NCBI RefSeq assembly: GCF_001949145.1
Contig: NW_019091357.1
Span: forward strand, 684,235 to 748,234
From: Acanthaster planci
Lineage: Eukaryota > Echinodermata > Asteroidea > Valvatida > Acanthasteridae
Direction: 5' to 3'
Length of the DNA stretch: 64,000 bases
Shown: one piece after another, positions 1 through 10,929 of the stretch
Position numbering within the stretch: the stretch's first letter is position 1
How the letters are laid out: each line of letters opens with the position of its first letter
Position numbers and translations under genes: made by a program
The notes under the pieces: generated by a model
Databases searched by the model: none
What the model was told of the DNA's origin: nothing
Seen by the model: the letters and a program-made list of their open reading frames with translations, nothing else

Positions 1-1387
1 GCTGTACGGACAAGCATGGACAGACGGTGTTACATGAGGTAACATTTGAATTCAGTTTGATGAAAATTGACGTTGTTTTGCTAAATTCTGTGGTGGCAAA
101 GTGAAACACTGGAGTACTTTGAGATTCCTTAGGTATCATTTTTCTCTTGGGAGTACACGGTTCTGCTCAGTTCCACCTGCCTTCTGAGATATATTCCGCT
201 AAATGCAGTTAAGTTTGGAAAAATTGGTTTTGCATGCCGTTCCTGGGCTTGCCTTTGGTTTCTGATTTATTTTAGCATTCTGAAGATCAGACATGCCTTC
301 CAAACTTTTCTTGGCAAACTTTTAAGATAATGTGGTTTTCAATTGTGAAAGGTACTTCAGCTAAGTACTACTTTGGGGTGCAGGCACAAACTTGTTTCAG
401 GGAACGGTGGGTCTTATGTCCCTGGGCGAGATATTTGACTGAGAGTGTTTTTGCCTTCCCCAGAGCATTTGGGTCTCATTGAAGGCAGCATCGGTTCAGG
501 GTGTTATTTTATTAGTTTGCACACCCTTTGTGCAAGATGAACTTACTTCCATATCTTTGTAGAAAGTTCAGATTACTGGTACTGCATATATTTGGTTCTT
601 AGGCTGTTCGTGCTTGGGAGACGGATGTAGCATCATTCTTACTGGAGAAGGGGGCAGATCCAAATCAGAAGGACCGTTATGGAAGAGCTCCCCTCCACAT
701 TGCTGCCGCTGTCAACTACCCAGAGATGATCATGCTCCTTTTGGACAATGATGGTAGGATTTGCTTGTAAAATTAGGGACTGAGTCCCATTTAAAATGCT
801 GACTTACCAATCAGGCAAAGCCAATTTCTTCACGGCAATGAAAAGTGAAGATTTGCTTTTCAGATTTCAATTAATTAACACCCAGCAGTCGACCAACCTC
901 AGCTATCAGTGAATGACTTTTATATGTTCAGTCTTGCTCTTTTTCTGTCACAGCCGATATTGAAATACTAACAGCTGACGAGAACCACACACCTCTTCAT
1001 TTTGCTGCTCGGAATGACGCGTGCGCAGCACTAAAGGCACTCCGCCGAATGGGGGCCAATCTACATCCACGAGACTACAAAGGGAGAACACCTCTGCAGG
1101 TTGCAGCTGAGCTTGGTAAGAACGTCCTGACATTCTGATAAAACAATCTCCTCACATTGCACTAGAATATCTGTGAGTTGTATGAGTATCTTGTCATTGC
1201 TGGCTTAGTTTGGGCAGAAAGCCAGAAATTCAATACGAAAGCTTTGCTGAAGTTTTGAGGTCTGATGTTACTCTCAGATCGTAGTGAAACGGCTAAACTT
1301 CTCCTTGAGATGGGTGCGGATGCCTCTGATATTGACAACGCTGGACAGACAGCCCTAGTGCAGCTTATTTGCAAGATGCCAGCAGTA
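1..1387 (+). CDS. Ankyrin-repeat exons of the channel
   Basis: Four exons encode consecutive ankyrin repeats. The exon cut by the window edge (1-38) ends DKHGQTVLHE and joins in phase 0 to AVRAWETDVASFLLEKGADP, a normal repeat. Later repeats show GRAPLHIAAAVN, HTPLHFAARND, GRTPLQVAAELG and ETAKLLLEMGAD. These are standard TPLH.AA and LL..GAD signatures, so about four repeats are visible and more should lie upstream. Such repeats usually form the cytoplasmic interaction or assembly skirt of TRP channels. Intron positions fall inside repeats rather than between them, as in many ankyrin genes. Exon 1652-1771 that follows is a linker (AKEALDQFHRCDRANRKQYY) before the membrane region. Confidence 0.88.
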
Positions 1388-4300
1388 GTAAGTCACATGC
1401 TCATCACATGGTTATCATATGATTGGCACATGATCGGAACATGGTTGTCACATGGCAATGACATAATCTTCCAAATTGCTGTAATTACTTTTATATCACA
1501 CAAACATGTTAACATTCTGTAAAATTCCTTTTATGGAGGACAGAAATGTCATCCATTTTTGTGAAAAAAATTTATAAACTAAACTTTTACCTTAAAATTT
1601 GAGAATGTAAGATTCAAGATGATGAGATTTTATTTTCTTTTTTCCATTTAGGCTAAGGAGGCCCTTGATCAGTTCCATCGATGTGATCGTGCAAACCGCA
1701 AACAGTACTATGATATTCACTTTGTTGAGCCCACCAAACCAGATGATAAAGCACCCAAGTCTCGATCTGCAGTAAGCATGACAAGATTTGATTAATAATC
1801 CAGACTGACACTAGTCTGATTGGAGGGAGGATACTTGTGTTTTGTCTTGGTATGAAGGGTTCGAATCCCGCCCAGGCTGTGTGTATTTCTCTAAAGTAAC
1901 CCTTTGATTTGAGAAAACAAAGATGGTTTGAAATTCAATTCTTTGATCACATTTGTCAGTCTGTTAAGAGCAGTTATGGATTCACCATTGCTAAATGAAC
2001 TTACAGCTCAGTGTATGTAAATTACTTGACCTTTGACACAGCTGCAGGTCATAGTTCAGTTTCACCAGCTGGAGCTGATCCTCCATCCAGTTATTTTGTG
2101 TAGATGTAAATTACTTGACCTTTGACCCTTTGACACAGCTGCAGGTCATAGTTCAGTTTCACCAGCTGGAGCTGATCCTCCATCCGGTTGTACAGAGGCT
2201 GATGGAGATCAAATGGAAGAAATTTGGCTGGTGAGTCATTACAAGAATCCGTCCTTTTACTGAGATCAAAAAAACGTGTTCTGTATTCTAATCTTGGCAG
2301 ACGCTTGGCACATTTATGTCTGACGTTTTTGTCAACACAGGTGGGGAGCTATCTTACAAGTCCTGGTCAACTTGGCTTTCATCTTACTGTGGTCAGTCAT
2401 TGCTGTTACCTTGCGACCAAGTGAGAGGATGACACTCCCTAATGACATTTGGAGAATAGCGATCTGGGTAGGTACATGGATTCCGATTCTTCTATAGGAG
2501 AGTTTATTGGAGCCCATGCTACTCTCTGCCTTGTATAACCAGGACAGACGATGCCAATATGGCGATTCACAATAGAGCGCCTCCAAGAGTTTGCAACGCA
2601 TTGGCCTATCACAATGCGCAAAATCTGTTGACCTTTTCCAAACGCGCATTGGGTCGACAGATTTTGAGCATCATGATTAGCCAATGCGTTGCAAACTCTT
2701 GGAGGCGTACTTCTGTGAATCGCCCGTGTTATATTGAACGACAAGAAAGCTCTGCAGCAGTTGCAAGAAGTCTGTGATGCTGCCACAACAACAGCATCAG
2801 TCATAAATTGAAACATCACCATAGCAACAGGAACAAAAGTAACTTGAACATCATCAGCAGCAGTAACATCACTGTCGTTGCAATAACCTTAATTGACCCT
2901 GATAACGCTGTTGTACACTGTTTCTTTTTTGGGGGGGGACAGGCATTGGCGCTTTTGATTACCTGCTACATGATTGGCCAAGAACTTCAAGAAGTCTACG
3001 TATCAAAGAAGAAATTCAAAGTAAGATAAAAATATACATATGGTTTGTCTATTCTTCCCCTCAATTTAAATAGTGATATCATTTCCTTGATACCTCTGTA
3101 GAGAAGTTCACAGTGTCAGTGTTAGTGTGGCAGTTCTAGTTTGTTAATGCCAGGGTGTTCGATTAAGATTTCAGGGTGTGAGATTAAGATGTCAGGGTGT
3201 TGGATTAAGTGCTTACAGTTAGCTTGTTCCACCCCTAGAGATGGAAGAAATGGCGTATCGGTGAGATTGAGAAGGATCTCAGGTATTGTCACCCACAGTG
3301 GCCTCAAGAACAGCAGTACCTTCGTCAGGAGATTGAAGAGATCAATGATCAAGGAGCTGCCTACTTCAGTGAATTCTGGTAGGTTGTTGGTCCAATGCCA
3401 ACCCATCTCCCATAATGTTTACCTTCTCCCAACTAGAACCACCCCTGAAGGCCTAACCGGCAGATCCCTGTCAAAAGTATAAAGAGATCAGTGATCAGTG
3501 AGCTGCAAGAGTGAATTCTGATTGGTTGCTGGTTCAACGCCAACCTTGCTCTTCCCATAATCCTTACTGCAACCCTTACCTTGACCCTCCAACTACAATC
3601 AACTTTAAAAGTCCCAGAGAGGAGGACCTCCAGCCAATGACTCAACAAATCAAAGATTCATCAAAAGTTCTGGGGGGTTGCTGGTTCAGCTCCAACCCAG
3701 CGTCTGGACTTCCACTTTCAAACTAAATCCCCTACCCCAGGATGAGCCTTCAATGCAACTCTGTAACTTGGACCTAGATCCTTTTCAACTTCATTGGTAC
3801 CTTGGACTTAAATTATCTGCCAGGCCCATGATCACGGCAACAGCTCCAAGAGTTTAAAGGAATTTATGATCAAGAGAGAGAGGCTCACATATTCCCAACT
3901 TCAAAGCAGTCTAAGACACTTATGTCAGTATTTTCATACTTTCATATTAGATTTTTAAAAATGTTTCATGACCTCAAAATCGTAGGCCAGTCATTGGATT
4001 GAGAAAATTGCAAGGTGGATGGCTATTGGGTGGGTTGGATGCAATGAGGGAGTGTGCAGACTCATTTGTGCCATCTGATTGGTCCATTTTGTTTCCTTCC
4101 CATAGGAACTACTTTGATTGGATCGTTTACTTCCTACTTCTTGTCATTACTGGTTTATACATAGCCAGTCACATCATCACTAGTGATGAACATCACATAA
4201 GTCTCATTGCTTTCATGCGTCGCTTCATGGCTGTGTCCATTATTCCAATCTGGTTACGCTTTATGAAGTCAGCCAGGGCATTCAAACAAATTGGTAAGAT

Positions 4301-7300
4301 TTCTTTTGTAGAAGTGTGTTTTTTTCATTGACCCTTGAAAATGCTTCCTCTCAGTTCACAAGGTGCTGGCACTGATAGTAATGTTTTGAATTTTTAAAGT
4401 TTGACCTAAGGTACTTATATTTTGCACTGGTAACGTTTCCCTTATCAATAAATGGTGCAGAATTGTGTGGGAGACAGGTCTAATTACTTCCAGCTAGGTG
4501 CGCCCCACGTTATGACTTTGAACTCAGTCCGCAGTATCTCCTTATCACTGACAGATTTTTAATGTACCATAGGCAGGTTCAAATCCCGCCCCAATCAATT
4601 TCTTTGTTCATCTTTATAATTATTTGTAAGCGCCTAATCAGTTTCCCTACATGGTTTGTGTCATGATTTTAATGTGTTTTTTTTTTCAAGGACCATTTAT
4701 TGTAATGTTGGGACACATCATCAGCGACATCCTCAAGTTTGGCTTTCTGTATTTAGAGTTTTTCATACCATACGGTGAGTACACACACCAGTCACCCATC
4801 TACCTGTTTGTCACGTACCATTCTGAACAGTAACAACCATTGGTGGTTGGTAAGGATTGTGAATTCATGCCGAGTTATCAATCTTGGCTCTCCACAGCCT
4901 TTGCCTTCTGGATGATATTTGGAGGCAGATCAGAGTTGCCTTCCATGCGGACAGTTGATAGTTTACTCTTCACTCTCTTTAGACTGACCTTGGTAGATGA
5001 CTATGATTATGATGTAAGTATGAGAAGAACAGAAGGTGGATTGGTAAGAAGTTGGACTTTTGGACACTGATTCAAATAGTCCAAAGTAGTGTCCAGTTTG
5101 TGCAGTTTTTCTTTAAAGCATTTATGTTGGTTCAAAGTTTGCTAATTTCTTGTCCTAAACCATGATGTGCCGATTAACCAGGTGAAACAATTCATTACTC
5201 TCCTAAGGCCTTACATAGCTGATAAATTGTTTACTTGAATGGAATTGTTTTTAATTCCCAGAAGTAAATGGGTCTGTTTTTATTTCAGAAAATGCACGAG
5301 ATTGACGCCGTCATGGCTTACATTCTTGTGGCTACATTCCTGTTTCTGTCTGCCTTGCTCTGCGTAAATCTCTTCATCGCTTTGCTGTCAGACACTTTCC
5401 AAAGGTTGGTGGAGATTTGAAACACCAAGATACCTGTTTAAAGCAGATAGGGGTTGCCAAGGTAGCATGTTCCCACTCACAGGCTGCAGATATCTTCTTA
5501 CAAGCCTCCTTGATCTTCTTGACTCATTTTCCCAACCCCAGAGTGTACGACAACGCCAAGTCCAACGCCAACATGCAGCAAGCCTCCATCATCCTGGGCA
5601 TCGAGGAAAGTCTCTCTCAGAAGAAGCTACGAAAGTATCGGCGTTTCATCCACGAACAAGCATGTCCAGAGAACTTGTATTACGATGATGACCAGACAGT
5701 GAGTGGAGATGCTGACCTCAAGAAAGTCACCTTCCAGATCAAGGTAGGCAACTGGAACTTGATGCTTCATACAACATTTGGATGTGAGAACTTTTGCTTT
5801 CTCCTTATATGATGATCCTTTGAGTAAGATTTTAAACTCAAATTAAGCTCAGGCATGCAATAGATGCAGATTTGCTTAGATGAACATGCTTTCCATGTTT
5901 TTCTTCAAGCATTGCTTTGATACCTTAAAAGCTGATTGCCTACTGTTACCTATTGACCTATCATCTGTCCCTGCATGAAAACTCCATCTGCAGAATTAAT
6001 CTTAGCATTGGGCATCTGATCTTTACCTTTCTTGATCCCACCTCAACTGTCAAGAGCCGACGGTGTTAAAAACTTTAGCACAGCTCACAGCAAAAATTCA
6101 ACAGTGAAGACGTTCATTATGATCGCCTGAGTGGTTCTATTATCTGCCCTCAGTGTTGGTCATTGTAATTTCGAAGCAGTTTTGATCATCTCATTTTTAT
6201 TATTGTTGACAGTTGACAATGGTTTGTTGTTTAAAATTGCATTTTATTTTTCACTTGGTGGCTTGCGGAAGCATTTTAACAAACTTTTCCATTGGTTTTG
6301 GCTTTGATGTCTATCTTAAACAGTCTCAAATGAATAGTTCATTAAAGTTTAGTCAGCCAGACATTCATCAAGGAGAGTGGTTTCCAATTATCATTCGCAC
6401 ACTTTCAGAATGATGCTATAGTTTAAACTTTAATTGCAGTCCTCAGAATGTTTTCCTTTCAAAGGTGGCCTGGCTTGCACGCTGATTAATGTGTTCAAAA
6501 CTGCAAAGACATAAAGGAGCATTATATGCATTCTTGTATTTGATCTATCTGTTAGGTTAAAGAGATGAACAGGTGACAGGTGGAAATGCATTACCCACTC
6601 TTAGTGTATGTAGTATACGCATCCACTTGGACCTCCAATAAACATGAAAGGAAACATTCTCCATATCCTTGCTGTGCTGCTTTGCTTTAACCTTCCCCTT
6701 TTTTGGTAACTGGGCATGCACTTTAACCTTTGACCTCTGTTCACAAGGATGAGCTGGAAGAGATGAGAGAGAGCCTCTTTAGCCATCTGAATATCAGAGG
6801 ATACCGGAGAAAGAAGAGGGTAACGGCTCGCTAATGCTTGATACTAAACATGCACTGATTATGTGGAGCTTTTAGGGCTAGGACACTCAGCTGCCGTGTT
6901 AGAAACAGGTCACATGACCAGCAGGTGTTGTAGGGCCTGTTTGTTTCATGCGGATCCGGATCGCGATCAGTGATCCGTCATTGGTTCACTGACACCAAAG
7001 CCCACCTAATAGATGAATTGATCCAGCGACGTGATCACCGAGATCCAGATCCCTACAAGTCCATCACTAGTCCCTACAAGTCCATCACTAGTCCCTACAA
7101 GTCCATCACTAGTCCCTACAAGTCCATCACTAGTCCCTACAAGTCCATCACTAGTCCCTACAAGTCCATCACTAGTCCCTACAAGTCCATCACTAGTCCC
7201 TACAAGTCCATTACCTGTCATCCAAGTTTAGCCAAGTCATTAACTGTTCAAATGAACTGTGACAAAAGTATTCTTTGTCATTGCTCATCATCTTGTGAAA

Positions 7301-10280
7301 GGACTTGTTTAGGACTCAGCTTCAGTACCGATGACCAGTTCCTCCCCAGATGCTAATGTCTGGTAAAAAATCATATCTTTGGATCAGTTGATCAAAGGTC
7401 ATAGTTGTGTAGTTTCTCATGGAACTGCAAGTTTTCAAAGACATGCTTGTCCAAGGCGTTGATGCTTATTCTTTTGCTTTAAGCATTATCTTGTTTGTGT
7501 CGTTTGTCAAGTTTGGCAGAATTGTATGCTAACCCTTAACAGGTCTGCAGACTCTCACTTTATGCATCTTTCTACTTACTCAAATAAAATGATCAGTGAA
7601 ATGCATGTATAACATTAATCTGCACTGATTTGTTATCTTGCACAAAATTGCCTTTGCACAAAATATGCACTTTGCACTTGCTTGATTGCAAACCTTGATA
7701 ATTCCAGCACCCAAACATTCCTCAGCATTCCATTTTGATATCAAATATTCTTTTGCTCAATCTCAGCAGGAAAATATTCCCATGTACATTGCACATCACC
7801 AGGCACCTTGACACCACAAAATGTCTGGAGCTATTAGAATTAGATTTCGTATTCCATGTTGTTTAATGTCCTGTTTCTGCTTCTCCCACCTTATCCCACC
7901 TCTGCAACCGACTAGGATTCTCTAGAGGAGCTCCGTGAGCAGCTTACTACTCAACCAAAGGATGATCAAAGCAGCCAGGCCAAGGCTCTTGTCACCAAGT
8001 CCATTGAGGATCAACTGACGCAGTTTCGGATTAAGCAGGAACGATCCAATCGCCATGTCCAGAAGCAGCTGAAGACCATTAATGAGGTGCTACAGGCACT
8101 GTTGGTAGCTCACACAGGTGGTAAGGAACCGTACAGAGAGTTGTGAGTGACTGAAATACTGTTTATGGTTTATCAAGTGTGAGGAAAGTTGAAGTCTTGA
8201 CTCAAGACTACTCAAGCCTTGACCTTGTTGCATCCGAGAGTTAGATGAATAGGTTAGAGCTTCCGTTTTGAATTGAAATGTTTCTCTTTTGCGTCGTTTC
8301 CAGGAGGTCCAGGAAGCACACCTGTCCAGCCTGGAGGGGGTGTCAGCAGTTTCCATAACATCAGCCGACCAGGTGTACTTGTGACCCTTCCTAGCATACC
8401 TCACAACACGGGGGAGATCAGAGGGGGCGGAGACTTTGAAGAAGATGATTATGAGGCGGGGAGGAGGCCTCGATTTGTTGGAAGACATGTACCTCTACAG
8501 AGTACTCCTGCATTGGGCTCTAGAGCCAGAGATCAAAGGTAGGTTAGTTGGCTGTTAATGCTTGAAATGGGAATGGTGGAACAGTAAAGTTGGCCTCATC
8601 TCTATTTACAAGGCCATTTGGTGTCATTCTCCAGTCAGCCATTTTGAATTGTAAGCAAGGCGATCTCTGTGCACATTTTCCAAAAACTCACTGTACGGGA
8701 ATGACGATGAGGCAGTAAAAGGGCAAACCATAGAGTCCACCCTTGTGCTCCGATCGGTGGTTCCAAATTTTGATTAAAAAAAGTCAAGTCACGTTATATT
8801 TCAAATGAGACAAAAGCAAGGCTATATGTGTATTTGAAGTAAAATAGTCGGCTTCTTCCCATTTCAGAGTGTTTTATAATTGGATCTGGGGATCACAGTT
8901 CAAAATGGCCGTCTTGTGAATAAAACCTTTAAGAGTTACAGCTGTAGTGTTTAGACAGTTTATTTTTACTTGTTTAGGGAGGATAATCTTGCTACACAGC
9001 GGACATTCCTAGAGTCATTTAGACCCCAGGCTGTGACTCCAAGTAATGCCACTGAGACAGATGGAGTTTACAAGGATAGGTAGGAGACATTGAAATCATT
9101 TGTAAGGTGTTGTTACAGAGCAAACAAGAAAGTCCTGCCATCATTTTCATGCTTAAAGTTTTCCATTTAAAATTTGATATTTGCACAAGATTTTTTTGCA
9201 AAGGTTGGTTCAGTGTGCTTGGTAAAACTAAATATTTCTCTTTCCATTTCCTCATCGCAGAAATTGACAAAAAATTAAAAAATCAAGTGTGACCAAATCA
9301 AGAGGAAATATGTGAACATTAGAGCTTTAAAGTTAAATTGAATCCTGCAGGATACCTGACCCCACTTCTGCCACCATTTCTGTTCTTACTTGCATTCCTC
9401 TTCAAGGCTGAAGCTCTTCCGCGAAGAGCAGAAGATTAAGTTGAAGAAGCGCAAGCAACAAGAGGACTACCTACAGCAACAACAGAGAGAGGCACAGGTC
9501 ACTCTACCCGTGTCAGAGGTCAGCAGAGGTCAGGAAGGTCATGAACTCTCAGAACTGAGTCGGCAGATAACCAGGGAGAGTGAGGACTTAGACTTGGTCA
9601 AGTTTAGTCCTGCAGATAAGGTTTGTAGCTCAGATATCGTAACCAAACTTCATTGTCTGTTAAGTTTGCTGAATAATTACAGAAAGATTACACTTGTTGT
9701 CATTGATGGTACATTACACAATTAGACTCAACAACATCTTACATCCATGTAGCAGGAAAAATCATACCTAACAGTAGCGTATCCAGGCCTAAAAGGGGCA
9801 GAATGAAATTTTTGTCAAAAGTCAATCCAGTTTTTTCACCCGTATAAGAATCCTCCATCTCCCAAGATCAGGTGGTAGTACCTATTTTAAAACGAAGGAG
9901 ATTTCAATACAGGCGATTCACAAGAGTGCACCTCCAAGAGTTTGCAACGCGTTAGCCAACCACAACGTGCCAAATTTGTTGACCTTTTCCAAACATGCAT
10001 TGGGTTGACAAATTTTGCACATTGTGAGTTGCCAACGCGTAGCAAACTCTTGGAGGCGCACTATTGTGAAGCGCCCGTATTCTTTTTAAAAAAACAAAAC
10101 AAATGGCAACGTGTCTTTTGGGGAATGGCTTGGACACACCAGCGGAACATAACATGCAGTAAACTAGGATATCATTGATACTGCATCGGTAGCTTTGCAT
10201 TAACACGTAAACTGTTACTTCTATTCCTTTAGGATGTTGAGAAGCAAGAGGTTTCAGACAGAGGAAGCACTGATGCGTGA
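1..10280 (+). CDS. Ankyrin-repeat TRP-type cation channel, 5' partial, 20 exons
   Basis: A plasma-membrane cation channel subunit is the likely product: cytoplasmic ankyrin repeats, six membrane segments with a pore loop, and a long cytoplasmic tail. Exons: 1-38, 603-753, 954-1115, 1278-1387, 1652-1771, 2145-2230, 2341-2467, 2943-3020, 3239-3378, 4106-4293, 4691-4774, 4898-5013, 5289-5404, 5542-5743, 6748-6819, 7916-8120, 8304-8538, 8978-9079, 9407-9620, 10233-10280. All joins keep phase and have GT/AG borders, giving about 863 residues to a TGA stop at 10278. The true start lies upstream of the window. The architecture is that of TRPA/TRPV-like channels. I see no clear TRP box and no filter that settles the subfamily, so the family call is firm and the subfamily open. 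It converges on CSE1L. Confidence 0.85.
2014..2189 (+). repeat. Tandem partial duplication of a channel exon and its acceptor
   Basis: Positions 2014-2093 and 2104-2189 are near-identical. Both contain ACTTGACCTTTGAC, the acceptor CACAGCTGCAG and the first 45 or so coding bases of exon 2145-2230. The upstream copy stops being similar after CATCCAGTT and runs into a TAG, so only the downstream copy makes a full exon with a donor (GTGAGT at 2231). The two differ by an 8-base insertion and one base in the coding part, which means a recent event. Confidence 0.9.
2145..5404 (+). CDS. Membrane core (S1-S6 and pore) of the channel
   Basis: Exons from 2145 to 5404 encode a pre-S1 helix and six hydrophobic segments in the order of an ion-transport domain. 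S1 is around AILQVLVNLAFILLWSVIAV (exon 2341-2467), S2 around ALALLITCYMIG (2943-3020), S3 around FDWIVYFLLLVITGLYI and S4 around FMRRFMAVSIIPIWLRFM with spaced Arg (both 4106-4293). S5 spans exons 4691-4774 and 4898-5013. The pore region is FGGRSELPS followed by SLLFTLFRLTLVDDYDYD, whose acidic VDDYDYD patch sits where the outer pore would be. S6 is YILVATFLFLSALLCVNLFI and ends IALLSDTFQR (5289-5404), typical of the inner gate helix of this superfamily. The selectivity filter does not clearly match TRPV or TRPA1. Confidence 0.82.
2561..2726. mobile_element. Foldback MITE, family A, copy 1
   Basis: A roughly 166-bp palindromic element in a channel intron. Its two arms, GGCGATTCACA...CTCCAAGAGTTTGCAACGC and the reverse complement ending GTGAATCGCC, pair over about 70 bases around a short centre containing GACCTTTTCCAAACG. 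It has no coding capacity. The second copy at 9912 shows it is a dispersed element. Confidence 0.85.
3150..3213 (+). repeat. Short minisatellite, about 22 bp x 3
   Basis: Three imperfect copies of a unit containing CAGGGTGT and GATTAAGAT lie in the intron just before exon 3239-3378. Confidence 0.75.
3336..3545 (+). repeat. Duplicated 3' end of a channel exon
   Basis: Positions 3336-3404, which span the end of exon 3239-3378, its donor and the start of the intron, reappear degenerated at 3482-3545. Shared blocks are AAGAGATCA, TGATCA, GAGCTGC, GTGAATTCTG and the GGTTG...CAA.GCCAAC tail. In the second copy the donor GTAGGT reads ATTGGT, so it is not a working exon. A third weak echo of GGTTGCTGGTTCA lies near 3675. 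Confidence 0.7.
4576..4620 (+). mobile_element. SINE 3' fragment with pol III B box
   Basis: GGTTCAAATCC (4576-4586) is a perfect B box. It is followed by a tail (TCAATTTCTTTGTTCATC...) also found behind the tRNA-like element at 24213. No convincing A box remains here. A shorter B-box remnant, GGTTCGAATCCCGCCC, lies at 1858. Confidence 0.55.
5542..10280 (+). CDS. C-terminal cytoplasmic tail of the channel
   Basis: Seven exons encode about 357 residues after S6. The first (5542-5743) continues VYDNAKSNANMQQASIILGI and has basic LSQKKLRKYRRF. Exon 6748-6819 ends in basic GYRRKKR. Exon 7916-8120 is rich in E, K and Q with a heptad-like stretch (SIEDQLTQFRIKQERSNRHV) and is probably a coiled coil, a usual tetramer-assembly element in TRP tails. 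Exon 8304-8538 is Gly/Pro-rich and likely disordered. Exon 9407-9620 has a charged helix (LKLFREEQKIKLKKRKQQ). The last exon encodes only 15 residues before TGA. Three short exons or extensions could be alternatively spliced; nothing in the sequence decides this. Confidence 0.8.
5744..6747 (+). other. Channel intron, nothing recognised
   Basis: This 1-kb intron separates exons 5542-5743 and 6748-6819. I see AT-rich unique sequence only, no repeat pairing and no convincing exon. Confidence 0.6.
7050..7217 (+). repeat. 21-bp minisatellite, 8 copies
   Basis: Eight head-to-tail copies of a 21-base unit starting TCCCTACAAGTCCATCACTA. The first seven are identical and the last has two changes. Because 21 is a multiple of three and the unit has no stop, several frames stay open through it (for example PYKSITS repeated). 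It lies between exons 6748-6819 and 7916-8120, which already join in phase, so it is best read as intronic. Confidence 0.92.
9912..10078. mobile_element. Foldback MITE, family A, copy 2
   Basis: Same length, same arms (GGCGATTCAC..., CCTCCAAGAGTTTGCAACGC, ...TTGGAGGCGCAC) and same centre (GACCTTTTCCAAAC) as the element at 2561, with scattered substitutions. It sits in the last intron of the channel gene, 155 bases before the final exon. Confidence 0.85.
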
Positions 10281-10402
10281 AGATGTCATCCTGTAAGCTA
10301 CAGTCCTTGCCAAATTTGATGTTGTTGAGCTGAATTATGTCCATGGCTTGACCATTGCAGTATATGGGGACCATTTGGCATGGACGTTCACCTGCTTACA
10401 GT

Positions 10403-10444
10403 CATTCCATCAACATCTTGGTGATTCCTACGGCACAGATCTTT
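10403..10444 (-). pseudogene. 42-nt stray copy of a CSE1L coding exon in the channel 3' UTR
   Basis: Bases 10403-10444 match 14903-14944, inside CSE1L exon 14867-15013, at 40 of 42 positions. On the minus strand it would read [14 protein letters not shown] against [14 protein letters not shown] in the real exon. Similarity ends abruptly on both sides. It lies between the channel stop codon and its polyadenylation signal, so the channel mRNA would carry it antisense to CSE1L mRNA. Confidence 0.8.
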
Positions 10445-10602
10445 AAACATGACACATCAGGCATAGTGAAGCATGATGTTTTCAGTATTTTACAGATAAA
10501 AAGTTGTTTTATTTTCTGAGAATATCATTTACATTTGTAAAAATTGTCCAATTTTGAAATAGTTGTGTCGTGCATTCTGCAATAGATGGAAGTAGAACAT
10601 TT

Positions 10603-10608
10603 AATAAA
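10603..10608 (+). terminator. Polyadenylation signal of the channel gene
   Basis: AATAAA lies 323 bases after the TGA stop of the channel gene, the first such hexamer downstream. Cleavage is expected 10-30 bases later. Confidence 0.6.
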
Positions 10609-10775
10609 CTGTTCGTAGAAATTGCAGCTTGCTATAGTGGTCCAGAAATTGTGTGTCTGTATTGAAGAGTTGTGTTTTAATTTATGCAGGCTAGGACCAA
10701 ATGCTGATAAATTTTCTAAGTATAAATCTTAGCTTTATATATAAGAAACGAACACCGGTAGTTGGGGGACCCAAG

Positions 10776-10852
10776 TGGCTCAACAGGTTAGCTTGCTGCC
10801 TGGTAGAACCACCCTGGTGGGACGAGAACCCTCCTGAAGCAGGTTCAATCCC
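10776..10852 (+). mobile_element. tRNA-like element (SINE head) with A and B boxes
   Basis: TGGCTCAACAGG (10776-10787) resembles a pol III A box and GGTTCAATCCC (10842-10852) a B box, 54 bases apart, as in a tRNA with a long variable arm. No CCA-side acceptor stem pairs, so this is a tRNA-derived repeat rather than a functional tRNA. It is followed by a duplicated CTAGCTAAACAAGCTAG tract. Confidence 0.5.
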
Positions 10853-10929
10853 CAGCAGGCTAACAAGCTAGCTAAACAAGCTAGCGTGAAAAAGAGTTTT
10901 GCTTTTTATTTTATTTTAATTTAAGGCTG

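Noticed and set aside
7050-7217. CRISPR array or bacterial feature
   Set aside because: The repeats are directly adjacent without spacers and the DNA is clearly animal nuclear sequence.
6970-7356. 128-codon plus-strand frame through the 21-bp repeat (PYKSITS repeats)
   Set aside because: Open because the unit is a stop-free multiple of three. The neighbouring channel exons join in phase without it, and opposite-strand frames are equally open.
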